Part shown: piece after piece, positions 17,372-25,318 of the stretch
Numbering within the stretch: position 1 is the stretch's first letter
Layout of the letters: the number at the start of each line of letters is the position of its first letter
Assembly (NCBI GenBank): GCA_044841755.1
Contig: JAXOFM010000005.1
Coordinates: 62,001-126,000, forward strand
Source of the DNA: CAZAPO01 sp044841755
GTDB taxonomy: Bacteria > Bacteroidota > Bacteroidia > Flavobacteriales > Flavobacteriaceae
Length of the DNA stretch: 64,000 nucleotides
Reading direction: 5' to 3'
The notes under the pieces: generated by a model
The model's database searches: none
What the model saw: the letters and a program-made list of their open reading frames with translations, nothing else
Told to the model about the DNA's origin: nothing
Made by a program: the position numbers and the translations under genes

Positions 17372-18079
17372 ATGAGAAAACTAATTCTATCATTGTTATT
17401 CCTTATTGCCTATGCAGTAAGTGCTCAAACAAACTACTATACCATGTATAGTTTTGTTGTAGAACCCCAAAATGAAGCTACAGTTGTTAAATTAATTGAT
17501 GACTACTACTCTAACAACAAACCAGAAGGGGTTTTTGTTCGATTATTTGAAAATCATCTTCAAGATGGGTCTCAAGAAGCTACTCATCATCTTATTTTTT
17601 CAGGATCACAAGAGGCAATGGGAAACATGTACTCAGGAGGTGATGCTAATTTTGCACTTTTCTTGACGCAGGTTAATCAGCAAATTAAAAAAGGTGCTGG
17701 CTCTTCTATGGGTAGGCATATAAGCTTACATGTTGATGAGGGTGAAGGGAACCGTTATTATTATCATCGTTTGTATCTACTTCAAGCTGATGATACTGAG
17801 GCCTTTGATCGAGAATATAAAAAATTCCATTCAGCACATAGACCAGATGGTACGTTATCACTTTTAGCCACTCCAATGCTAGGAGAAGGTTGGGGTGAGT
17901 ATAATAGAATTGCTGTAGTTGGATTTAAGGATATGAAATCTGCTATTGGTGGTGCAGGTGCTTTATTACCAGAAAAAGAGCGTGAAGCACGCGCAAAAGC
18001 TTGGACCGAACGACAAGCAAAAAATGGAGATGTTGAAATAATAGGTTCTGGATTGCGCATTCTTTTAGGTGCTTGGTAA
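17372..18079 (+). CDS. Exported protein with two related halves, unknown
   Basis: A 235-residue protein with a signal peptide (residues 1-19, ending VSAQ). Two parts look like copies of one alpha/beta unit: residues 20-95 (YYTMYSFVVEP, PEGVFVRLFENHL, EATHHLIFSGSQEAM) and 125-210 (YYYHRLYLLQADD, RPDGTLSLLATPM, YNRIAVVGFKDM). The pattern beta-helix-beta-beta with 'H/Y-R' strands resembles a dimeric alpha-beta barrel or ferredoxin-like duplication, but I cannot assign a family. It has no close neighbour on its strand and ends at a strong bidirectional terminator. Confidence 0.72.
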   Translation: MRKLILSLLFLIAYAVSAQTNYYTMYSFVVEPQNEATVVKLIDDYYSNNKPEGVFVRLFENHLQDGSQEATHHLIFSGSQEAMGNMYSGGDANFALFLTQVNQQIKKGAGSSMGRHISLHVDEGEGNRYYYHRLYLLQADDTEAFDREYKKFHSAHRPDGTLSLLATPMLGEGWGEYNRIAVVGFKDMKSAIGGAGALLPEKEREARAKAWTERQAKNGDVEIIGSGLRILLGAW

Positions 18080-18103
18080 TTATTGCAACGAAAAAGTATA
18101 AAT

Positions 18104-18133
18104 AAAAAGGCTCGTATAATACGAGCCTTTTTT
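18104..18133. terminator. Bidirectional rho-independent terminator
   Basis: A perfect stem GGCTCGTA/TACGAGCC with a three-base loop is bordered by an A run on the left and a T run on the right, so it ends both the 17372 gene (plus) and the convergent YtxH gene (minus). Confidence 0.88.
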
Positions 18134-18147
18134 ATGTACTTAGAATT

Positions 18148-18471
18148 TTATGCTGTAGTCTGAAACGACTTATTCTTTTCTTTTAAAATAGCCAACTGCT
18201 TTTCTAAGAAGGTAATTGCCTTTTCTGTTTGTATGCTTACTTTTACTTTAAAATCTTTAGCTTCTTCTTTGAACTTCTCTTTTCCAGAAGCAGCGGCTTT
18301 AGATAAGTCATCTTTTACCTCTTTAAAATCTTCTGATAATTTATCTTTTATGTCCTTACCCTCTTTTTTAAGGTTCTCTCTAGTAACACTCCCTTTTTCT
18401 GGAGCTAGCAATAAGGCAATACCTGCTCCTACTAATCCGCCTAATATTAAGGCTCCTTTATACTGAATCAT
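18148..18471 (-). CDS. YtxH-domain protein
   Basis: A 107-residue protein with the YtxH signature: a glycine-rich single membrane helix ALILGGLVGAGIALLLAP (residues 6-23) followed by EKGSVTRENLKK and a long Lys/Glu coiled coil to about residue 100. Such small proteins are envelope-associated and often stress-linked; the mechanism is not known. It stands alone between a bidirectional terminator and the DUF6090 operon, which points the same way but ends 104 bases upstream. Confidence 0.87.
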   Translation of the reverse strand: MIQYKGALILGGLVGAGIALLLAPEKGSVTRENLKKEGKDIKDKLSEDFKEVKDDLSKAAASGKEKFKEEAKDFKVKVSIQTEKAITFLEKQLAILKEKNKSFQTTA

Positions 18472-18575
18472 AATACATTTCTTTTAAATTAAACAACTAC
18501 ATTTTATAAGTAGTAAAAAGGGTTAATTTGTTACAAATGAATCATGTAGGCTATTCTAAGCAATTTGATTAGATA

Positions 18576-19340
18576 CTATTCTTTAATTTCGGCATTTATT
18601 TGTTCTATTAGTTGCTGCATATTAGTTTTTAACATTCTATATGCTGTTTTTTGACCCTCCAAATTATATAGTTTTTGACGTAACATATTTAACACAAAAA
18701 CCTCATTCCTATAATCTTCAATAGTCCTAGGTGGAATTTTAGATTGTGTTATATCAACTCTTGTAAAATCATTATACCCAACTAAACCCGGCGTAGCTTG
18801 TGGCGCATGATCGAAATTTAATATAAAAGGTGCAATAATATTTCTAGAATAATCCAACATAGCTGTATCCCACCCTTTGTATTTATTATTGTAATATTTT
18901 GTAATGGAGTCTGTTAAGTTCTGGCTTTGAATATATTCAATTTGACCTGATGATACAATATTATTGAATGTCGTTTTATTTTGGTTAAACGAATTAAGAT
19001 TAAGGATTGATTTTAAATTATCTCGAAAGACGGCAATACTTGCTTCTTTCTTTCGTAGAATCACATCTATACAAAATTTCAACTCTTCAGAATTTTTAGT
19101 GATTAAGTCTATTTCCTCAGTCACTTGAATAATATCGGAAGTAATGTCATTACTCAATCTTTTCAAAATAAACTGCTCCTGAATGGTTTCCTTTCGACTT
19201 TCATTCCAATTATTTACTTGCAATGCCAATAGAATACCAACCATAACAAGCATTATTTCACCAATAGCATATTTAAAGTACTTTCCTACTTTGTTCTCAT
19301 TCATAAGGGTGTAACGTATTGTTCTAAAGAATTTGATCAT
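18576..19340 (-). CDS. DUF6090-type membrane protein, copy 3
   Basis: A 254-residue protein. The first about 48 residues (MIKFFRTIRYTLM, KYFKYAIGEIMLV, LLALQVNNWNE) contain an amphipathic start and a single membrane helix (about 25-43) and are nearly the same as in the two preceding genes; the remaining about 200 residues are soluble, helical and diverged. I assign it to the DUF6090 family of Bacteroidota, whose function is unknown. It is the last gene of a five-gene operon, 10 bases after copy 2. Confidence 0.83.
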   Translation of the reverse strand: MIKFFRTIRYTLMNENKVGKYFKYAIGEIMLVMVGILLALQVNNWNESRKETIQEQFILKRLSNDITSDIIQVTEEIDLITKNSEELKFCIDVILRKKEASIAVFRDNLKSILNLNSFNQNKTTFNNIVSSGQIEYIQSQNLTDSITKYYNNKYKGWDTAMLDYSRNIIAPFILNFDHAPQATPGLVGYNDFTRVDITQSKIPPRTIEDYRNEVFVLNMLRQKLYNLEGQKTAYRMLKTNMQQLIEQINAEIKE

Positions 19341-19350
19341 AGATACTTTC

Positions 19351-20106
19351 TTAATTACTTAGTCTATCAATTTCATGCTCAACGTCCTTAATAAGATGCT
19401 CTAAGACGGAATAGGCTTCATCTTGCCAATTTAAGCGCACTAATAACCAACCTTGAAGTCTAATAATTAAATTTCTAAAAATTGAATCATCTCTTAAAGA
19501 TTCAATGTGTTTTGGCATATTTAAGTTGTCATTGGCATATGAAGCACTTTTATCTATTGTAGGTGTAGATATAAATTGTTGGTTCATATATGGTAGAAGT
19601 TCTTCGTCAACAATTTTCCAATTTCTATCTTCTCTGGTAATAATATTTTTTAAATGGCGTTCAAACATTTCTGTTATCCGTATTCGTAAACTATCATTAC
19701 TTAAAGTATTAATGCCTTGACTTTCAATAAATTTATATGTTGTGTTAGCAATATTAAATAGTCCGTCCATTATAATGTTTTCAAATGCCATTTTTAAACT
19801 GTCGTCAACAGGTTTCTTGTTTTCAAAATAATCTAAAATTAAAATGGTAGAATTTTGCCTAGTTAAAGTTGTATTATAAGTTTCTGTAATTTCATCTAGG
19901 TTAGTTTTTAAGTCATTTTTGAGTTCATTTAAAATCTTGATTTCTTGTTGAATTGCCTTTCTTCCTTCATTCCAATTATTAATTTGTAACGCAATTAAAA
20001 TACCTATAACCACAAGTAAAATTTCACCAATAGCGTATTTAAAGTATTTGGACGTATTATTTTCACTCATAAGGTTGTAGCGTATTTTTCTAAAGAACTT
20101 AATCAT
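19351..20106 (-). CDS. DUF6090-type membrane protein, copy 2
   Basis: A 251-residue paralogue of the flanking genes, with the same N-terminal unit (MIKFFRKIRYNLMSEN, KYFKYAIGEILLV, IALQINNWNEGRK; membrane helix about residues 25-43) and a diverged helical C-terminal domain. It starts 2 bases after copy 1 and ends 10 bases before copy 3, so translation is probably coupled. Membrane topology would place the large C-terminal part on one side of the inner membrane; which side is not clear from the charge pattern. Confidence 0.83.
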   Translation of the reverse strand: MIKFFRKIRYNLMSENNTSKYFKYAIGEILLVVIGILIALQINNWNEGRKAIQQEIKILNELKNDLKTNLDEITETYNTTLTRQNSTILILDYFENKKPVDDSLKMAFENIIMDGLFNIANTTYKFIESQGINTLSNDSLRIRITEMFERHLKNIITREDRNWKIVDEELLPYMNQQFISTPTIDKSASYANDNLNMPKHIESLRDDSIFRNLIIRLQGWLLVRLNWQDEAYSVLEHLIKDVEHEIDRLSN

Positions 20107-20108
20107 AC

Positions 20109-20897
20109 TTATTCTTTAATCTCTTGATTTAATAAATCTAATATTTCTAAAATACGTTTATGTAATACTTGAGATTGTAAATTTGCTGAATAATTAACTG
20201 AAACTGCTAAAGAGGTTAATCCTTCTAACTCTTTACTATTTATAATTTTATTCACTTCTAATACTTTATTAGATTTTGGTATTACAAATGGGTTTACATC
20301 AGTACGTTCCTTTAACCATTTTAGGTTTTGTTTATCATTCCACCATGTAAAAAAACTACTTCGAAGTATACCAAAGTCAACAAACATTGGAACGATCGAT
20401 TCCCACATTCTTGTAAACCATATTTGTTCAATTTCCTGTACACCAAGAACATCTGAAGGCCAATGAATCAACAATTGCTTTAGTTTTTTATTATTAATTA
20501 AGTTTATATCACCTGAATTAATCAGATTGTTTTCAATTGGCTCAATTGTAGGAGTGCCGATGTATATATTTAATTTATTAATTAAGCTATCACTATTAAC
20601 ATTGGCTGGTTCATCAATATATTGAAGTACTGTATTAGCAGCTGAAATCATTTTTTTACGATGTGCAATTTTTTGCTCTAATTGTAAAAGGTTGGCATTA
20701 TATTCATCTTTTAATTGACTAAGTATTTGTTGCTCTTTTATAGTGTTCTTTCTGTTTTCATTCCATGTATTTACTTGCAACGCAAGAAGAATACCAATCA
20801 TTACAAGGACGATTTCACCAATGGCATATTTTAAGTATTTACCTATTTTGTTTTCACTCATAAGGTTATAGCGGATTTTACGAAAAAATTTAATCAT
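20109..20897 (-). CDS. DUF6090-type membrane protein, copy 1
   Basis: A 262-residue paralogue, the first of the three tandem copies. The N-terminal unit (MIKFFRKIRYNLMSEN, KYLKYAIGEIVLV, LLALQVNTWNENRK) with one membrane helix is shared; the C-terminal part has coiled-coil character around residues 50-95 and a Trp-rich stretch near 150-190. It starts 7 bases after the double-VOC lipoprotein gene. The family has no known activity. Confidence 0.83.
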   Translation of the reverse strand: MIKFFRKIRYNLMSENKIGKYLKYAIGEIVLVMIGILLALQVNTWNENRKNTIKEQQILSQLKDEYNANLLQLEQKIAHRKKMISAANTVLQYIDEPANVNSDSLINKLNIYIGTPTIEPIENNLINSGDINLINNKKLKQLLIHWPSDVLGVQEIEQIWFTRMWESIVPMFVDFGILRSSFFTWWNDKQNLKWLKERTDVNPFVIPKSNKVLEVNKIINSKELEGLTSLAVSVNYSANLQSQVLHKRILEILDLLNQEIKE

Positions 20898-20904
20898 ATA
20901 TTAA

Positions 20905-22281
20905 TTATTCTTCTTCGGATAAATACTCTAAAAGTTTGGTATTCTTGTCATGTGGATGAAAGTAATCGAACTCTAAATAATATGCTTCGGGACCAAAACC
21001 TACAAAGGCTGTATACCGTTTATCAGATTCTATTTCAAGTTGTTTTGTTCTTAATTCAAAGGGCTCATAAGTCTTTACATAGTTATACCAACCTTCGATA
21101 TCCTCTATAATAAACCCGACATTAACCGCTTTTGTTTCAGTAAATTTATGCATGCCTCTACGCTCATCAACTATACCCAAAAACCCAGTTTGTGAAGCTT
21201 TATAGATTTTGGCCCAACCCTGGTCTGCTACCATCTCCAATCCTAAGGTATTTTCGTAAAAATGCTGCATTGCTAAAACATCTTTATAATACAACCAGGT
21301 AATTGTAGAATAAAAATCTAAACCTTCTGGAGTTGTCTTCTCATGATTAGGGCTAATGGTGCTAACTTTATTTTCTTCTAGAATAGGAATAAATGGTTCA
21401 TTCTCCTGATGTTGTTTAAACATTTCAAACTCTAATAGATAACCTTCTGGATCAACAGCCACAAATCCGTCATGCGCACCACCTTCTTTAGGTTTATACT
21501 CATATTTTATTGTAATGTTTTCAGCTTTTAAATAATCGTACCATTCTCCTAATTTATCTGTTAATAAAGCAATTGCAACTGTTTTTGGTTCCTGCGCAGA
21601 ATGCATACCTTTACTCTCATCTACCAATATTATATAAGAATCTTTAGCTACCCTCAAAATCTTCGCAAATGTATAATCTGCAACGACCTCTAACCCTAAG
21701 GTTCTGGAATAAAATGATGTTGCTTTTTCTAAATCTTTATAATATAGAAAAACATGATGTGCCTTAATTCCGAAATCATCCATGGTTCTATACGAAGTAT
21801 TTTGGGAAATCAATGCATTAATTTTGCGTGGACTATAACTCAACATTCTTCCAAACCTTCTGGATATATCCATTTGCGACTCCTCATCGTAAACACCTTC
21901 GCTTTCTAATTTTTCTATCTCGGTTTTTAGTGCTAGATATTCATCTAAGGTTGTGTCTTGAAAAAGTAAAAGTACTTCTAGATTTTCAGCAATATCTGCT
22001 GGAAATAAATTGGTTACAATGAGATCAGACTCACGATATACAGATACATTATGTTTAGCAGCGATTTTCTCAGCTTCACTAATAAAAACATCCATTTCTT
22101 CAGTACTCATGGTGCCACTTAATGCCAATTGCTTAACTCCAGCGTTTACCAATTCTGAAAATCCACCAACTGCTCCTAAGTCATATGAATACTGATCTAT
22201 ATTACGAACATTTTCATTTTGCTTGCATGCAAAAAACATTACTATAATAACAGTTACTAAAATATTGTATCTCTTCTTCAT
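20905..22281 (-). CDS. Lipoprotein with two VOC (glyoxalase-like) domains
   Basis: A 458-residue protein from the start MKKRYNILV at 22281, chosen over the ATG at 22308 because it places the signal directly at the N-terminus and does not overlap the upstream gene. The lipobox is VMFFAC with the acylated Cys at about residue 19. A helical segment (about 25-160) is followed by two vicinal-oxygen-chelate units at about 165-295 (HHVFLYYKDLEKATSFYSRTLGLEVV, split motif, ending DPEGYLLEFEMF) and 325-450 (WLYYKDVLAMQHFYENTLGLEMV, ending AYYLEFDYF). Metal-ligand His/Glu are only partly kept. VOC domains on an exported lipoprotein are unusual. The gene lies 4 bases after the serine hydrolase gene. Confidence 0.83.
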   Translation of the reverse strand: MKKRYNILVTVIIVMFFACKQNENVRNIDQYSYDLGAVGGFSELVNAGVKQLALSGTMSTEEMDVFISEAEKIAAKHNVSVYRESDLIVTNLFPADIAENLEVLLLFQDTTLDEYLALKTEIEKLESEGVYDEESQMDISRRFGRMLSYSPRKINALISQNTSYRTMDDFGIKAHHVFLYYKDLEKATSFYSRTLGLEVVADYTFAKILRVAKDSYIILVDESKGMHSAQEPKTVAIALLTDKLGEWYDYLKAENITIKYEYKPKEGGAHDGFVAVDPEGYLLEFEMFKQHQENEPFIPILEENKVSTISPNHEKTTPEGLDFYSTITWLYYKDVLAMQHFYENTLGLEMVADQGWAKIYKASQTGFLGIVDERRGMHKFTETKAVNVGFIIEDIEGWYNYVKTYEPFELRTKQLEIESDKRYTAFVGFGPEAYYLEFDYFHPHDKNTKLLEYLSEEE

Positions 22282-22285
22282 GGCA

Positions 22286-23572
22286 TTAATCATCAATGGA
22301 TTGACCAACCAATATTCTAAATTTCCATGACGTATTGTCTCCAGAAATAGCTTGAGTTTGTTTCATTAAAATGCCAATGATTTGTTCTTCAGGATCTGCA
22401 AAGTATTGCGTATTAAAATAACCTCCCCATTGAAAAGTTCCTAGACTATTATTACCTCCTCGTGCATCTCCTTTTTCATCAATTATTCCAAATGCCAAAC
22501 CATAATGTGCTCCTGCATCTCCCCAAAGATCACCAATTTGGTTTTTCATGATAAACTCCACTGTTGTTCTACTCAAGAGACGCGTTCCATTTAGTTCACC
22601 CATATTTAAATACATCTGCAAGAAGGTAGCATAATCTTTTGCTGTACTAGATAATCCTGCTCCACCAGAGAAAAAAGCCTTTGCTCCTTTTATTGGATAA
22701 TCAGGGTCATAAAAAGTTGTTGGGTAATCTACCCATTTGTCTTCTTTCTTGGTTTGCACCTTAACCAATCTGTCATGTTTGGAGTCTGGTAAATAAAACC
22801 AAGTATCATCCATTTGGAGTGGATTAAAAATTCGAGTTCTTAAAAACTCATCAAATGGCACTCCAGAAACTATCTCGATAAAATAACCCAATACATCTAG
22901 ACCTTCGCTGTATGTTACTTTTTCTCCAGGATGATGATGTAATGGAAGTTTTGCCAATTTCTTTACACTTTTTTCAATGGTAATATCCTCCGTAGTAAAA
23001 AGGTCTGTGATACCTGCGTCTTTATACATTTTTCTGAACCTTGGATCACCATCTATCACACCATAACCTAAACCAGAAGTATGTGTTAGCAAATGACGTA
23101 TGCTTACTGGCTTATTAGCAGGAGATGTTTTGAATGTTCCATCAGGAAGCACAGAGTCTAATACTTGTGCATCTTTGAACTCTGGAATGTATTTTGAAAT
23201 AGGTTCGTCTAATCTAAATCTTCCCTCTTCCCAAAGCATCATTACTGCTGTAGAGGTAATAGCTTTTGTTTGAGAAGCAATTCTAAAAATCGCATCTCTG
23301 TCTAATTGATCTCCTAATGCATTTGAAGAACCATATGCTTTATGTAATATAATTTTACCTTTTCTGGCAACAAGAGCTACAACACCAGGAATGCTATTGT
23401 TACCAACGGCTTCTTTACACATGTCATCAATAAGATCTAATCGCTCTTGCGACATACCAACACTAGCTGCAGCTGCCTCAACTAATGGTGGTGAATTCTT
23501 AATAGATTTTGTTTGTGCAGCGACACTAATTATAAATAAGAACAGGGCAGCAAAAGTGAAAAATTTTTTCAT
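22286..23572 (-). CDS. Exported serine hydrolase, beta-lactamase/class C PBP-like
   Basis: A 428-residue protein with a signal peptide (residues 1-20, ending VAAQ). The class C serine triad motifs are visible: SQTK (S100, K103), YSE in the position of YSN (about residue 215-217, in VTYSEGLDVLGY), and a GGN/HxG-like third motif around FQWGGYFNTQY (about 385). Such proteins act as esterases or D-amino-acid peptidases in the periplasm. It is the first gene of the operon that continues with the VOC lipoprotein and three DUF6090 genes. Confidence 0.88.
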   Translation of the reverse strand: MKKFFTFAALFLFIISVAAQTKSIKNSPPLVEAAAASVGMSQERLDLIDDMCKEAVGNNSIPGVVALVARKGKIILHKAYGSSNALGDQLDRDAIFRIASQTKAITSTAVMMLWEEGRFRLDEPISKYIPEFKDAQVLDSVLPDGTFKTSPANKPVSIRHLLTHTSGLGYGVIDGDPRFRKMYKDAGITDLFTTEDITIEKSVKKLAKLPLHHHPGEKVTYSEGLDVLGYFIEIVSGVPFDEFLRTRIFNPLQMDDTWFYLPDSKHDRLVKVQTKKEDKWVDYPTTFYDPDYPIKGAKAFFSGGAGLSSTAKDYATFLQMYLNMGELNGTRLLSRTTVEFIMKNQIGDLWGDAGAHYGLAFGIIDEKGDARGGNNSLGTFQWGGYFNTQYFADPEEQIIGILMKQTQAISGDNTSWKFRILVGQSIDD

Positions 23573-23659
23573 TATAAAAAGTATTGGTTGGTTGGAGTTT
23601 CAATTTACGAAAAGCTTATTTGTAATTATTAACTATCTTTAAAATAAAACTCATAATTC

Positions 23660-24004
23660 ATGATTAAAATATGCTACTATTTTCTGCTTCTATTTTTATT
23701 CCCTCTAATCTCTAATGCTCAGTTCATTTCGGATGATGATAAATTACATTTTGGTGCAGGAGCTTTAATCTCATCTGGAACATATTTAATTGTTTATTCC
23801 AAAACAAAGGATAAGAAAAAAGCATTTTGGTATAGCTTAGGGACTTCAGTGCTTGCTGGATTAGCTAAAGAAGTATATGATAGTACCAAGGTTGGAAACA
23901 AATTTGACACTGGAGAACTCGTAGCAACATCAATAGGTGGCTTTACTGCCAGCATCACTTTTGACATCTTTACCAAGCCTAAAAAGCGAAAAAAGAATAA
24001 TTAG
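23660..24004 (+). CDS. Small exported/membrane protein, YfiM/DUF2279-like
   Basis: A 114-residue protein with a signal peptide (residues 1-20, ending NAQF) and two further hydrophobic segments. The DDKLHFGAGALIS motif (about residues 25-37) and GLAKEVYD (about 72-79) correspond to the DKxxHF and KExxD signatures of small YfiM/DUF2279 and VanZ-like proteins. The C-terminus is highly basic. Function is unknown. It is divergent from the serine hydrolase operon. Confidence 0.65.
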   Translation: MIKICYYFLLLFLFPLISNAQFISDDDKLHFGAGALISSGTYLIVYSKTKDKKKAFWYSLGTSVLAGLAKEVYDSTKVGNKFDTGELVATSIGGFTASITFDIFTKPKKRKKNN

Positions 24005-24284
24005 CAAGATTGGAAAAGTTGTTTGAATTATTCGTAAATGTAATTTTTATTATATAAAAATTGATTAGAGTTTTGATTTTGTACTAATTATCTCTGATTA
24101 CTCAGTAGAAGTTTCTTCAGGTTCTTTTGGAGAAGATGATACCGTAGTTAAGCTAGTTAAAATTTTCTTTAGTGGGCTATATGGGTGTTACGGACTTGTG
24201 GACTGTTGGTCTTAATTTATTTAAGAAAAAATACGAGCCAAAGAATTTGTACTATTAATACTTATTGTAAGCGTTTCTGCTTAA
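24005..24284. other. Gene-free gap with a possible decayed reading frame
   Basis: The longest gene-free stretch of the window. On the plus strand an ATG-less open frame runs from 24069 to 24215 and a second from 24157 to 24258, overlapping and in different frames; joined, they would give a short protein tail with VVKLVKIF and DLWTVGLNLFKKKYE. This may be a gene remnant broken by a frameshift, or chance in AT-rich DNA. No RNA gene or terminator is seen. Confidence 0.3.
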
Positions 24285-25235
24285 TCAACCCTTGATCAAA
24301 CGCTCAACAATAGATCGTGTAGGAAGTATTTCCTTAGTATGCTCAATACTGGGTCCAGCAACCCAAACAGTTTTATAGGTAGCTTTTTTTGCAGCTTTTT
24401 CTGTGGCCTTCATGCCAATGGAAAAACGTATCATTTTTACCCATTTTTTAAGCTTTCTGTTCTTGTTCAAAAGATTTTCCAACCAAGTGGCTTTAGTCCC
24501 AATCTTTTGAACATAAGGTGTATTAATTACTGTACAAGGAGTACCAGAAATTCGTTCGGTAACAATAATATCATCAGCTCCATAATCAACACATGCTTGT
24601 TTGTATTCTTTAGTTACGTTAGCTTCAGTAGATGCGATAAAGGGACTTCCAACCGAAACTCCCGCTGCACCATAACTCATCATCTCGTCTATATCGGCTT
24701 TACAACCAACTCCACCAGCTGAAATAATAGGAATATTACAGTGCTCAACTAACTCAGTAATTAGCGCTTTAGGCGAGCTACCTCCACGATGCCCTCCAGC
24801 TTCATTATTTACAGCAATAATAGCATCAGCACCTAAACCTTGAACCTTTTTAGCAAACTTAAGATCTACTACGTCACAGAATACTTTAATTCCTACTTTG
24901 TGAGCTTGTTTTATTGTTTCTTCTGGACTTCCTAACGATGTAATAATAAAATCACATCCTTCCTCACACAATACTTCAAGCTGTCCTCTGTACTTAACAT
25001 TAGATTTGTTCACGATAAGGTTAAATCCAAATGAGCCACCTTCGGGTTTTGCTGCTTTTAACTCCTTTATAGCTTCTCGAAGTTCAGGTAAGGTTCTATA
25101 ATTTAAAGCAGGAATACATCCTGCAATTCCACCCTTCATGGCTTCTTTAACCATTGTTGTGTTAGAAACCAAGAACATTGGTGCCTGAATTACGGGATGG
25201 TTTATTCCTAATAAGTTTTTAAGGGTTATTGACAT
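24285..25235 (-). CDS. Nitronate monooxygenase family flavoprotein
   Basis: A 316-residue TIM-barrel FMN enzyme of the NMO/2-nitropropane dioxygenase family. Features: QAPMFLVSNTTMV (about residues 18-30, FMN phosphate region), GFNLIV (about 73), TSLGSPE (about 99), NEAGGHRGGSSP (about 145-156, catalytic His) and ISAGGVGCKADIDEMMSYGA (about 171-190). Members detoxify propionate-3-nitronate or similar compounds, but many are uncharacterised, and FabK-like enoyl reductases share the fold. Stand-alone gene with its own promoter-like box. Confidence 0.87.
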   Translation of the reverse strand: MSITLKNLLGINHPVIQAPMFLVSNTTMVKEAMKGGIAGCIPALNYRTLPELREAIKELKAAKPEGGSFGFNLIVNKSNVKYRGQLEVLCEEGCDFIITSLGSPEETIKQAHKVGIKVFCDVVDLKFAKKVQGLGADAIIAVNNEAGGHRGGSSPKALITELVEHCNIPIISAGGVGCKADIDEMMSYGAAGVSVGSPFIASTEANVTKEYKQACVDYGADDIIVTERISGTPCTVINTPYVQKIGTKATWLENLLNKNRKLKKWVKMIRFSIGMKATEKAAKKATYKTVWVAGPSIEHTKEILPTRSIVERLIKG

Positions 25236-25280
25236 GCCTTATTGTTTATGACTCTTCTACAAAAATGTAGAGGATTGCAG

Positions 25281-25288
25281 CAAATATA
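25281..25288 (-). promoter_or_regulatory. -7 box of the nitronate monooxygenase gene
   Basis: On the minus strand the bases read TATATTTG; a TTG lies 23 bases further upstream (25312-25314), inside the tolerated range, and the start codon is 45 bases downstream. Confidence 0.42.
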
Positions 25289-25318
25289 AAATATTATGCA
25301 TGCATAGCAAAATATTTT

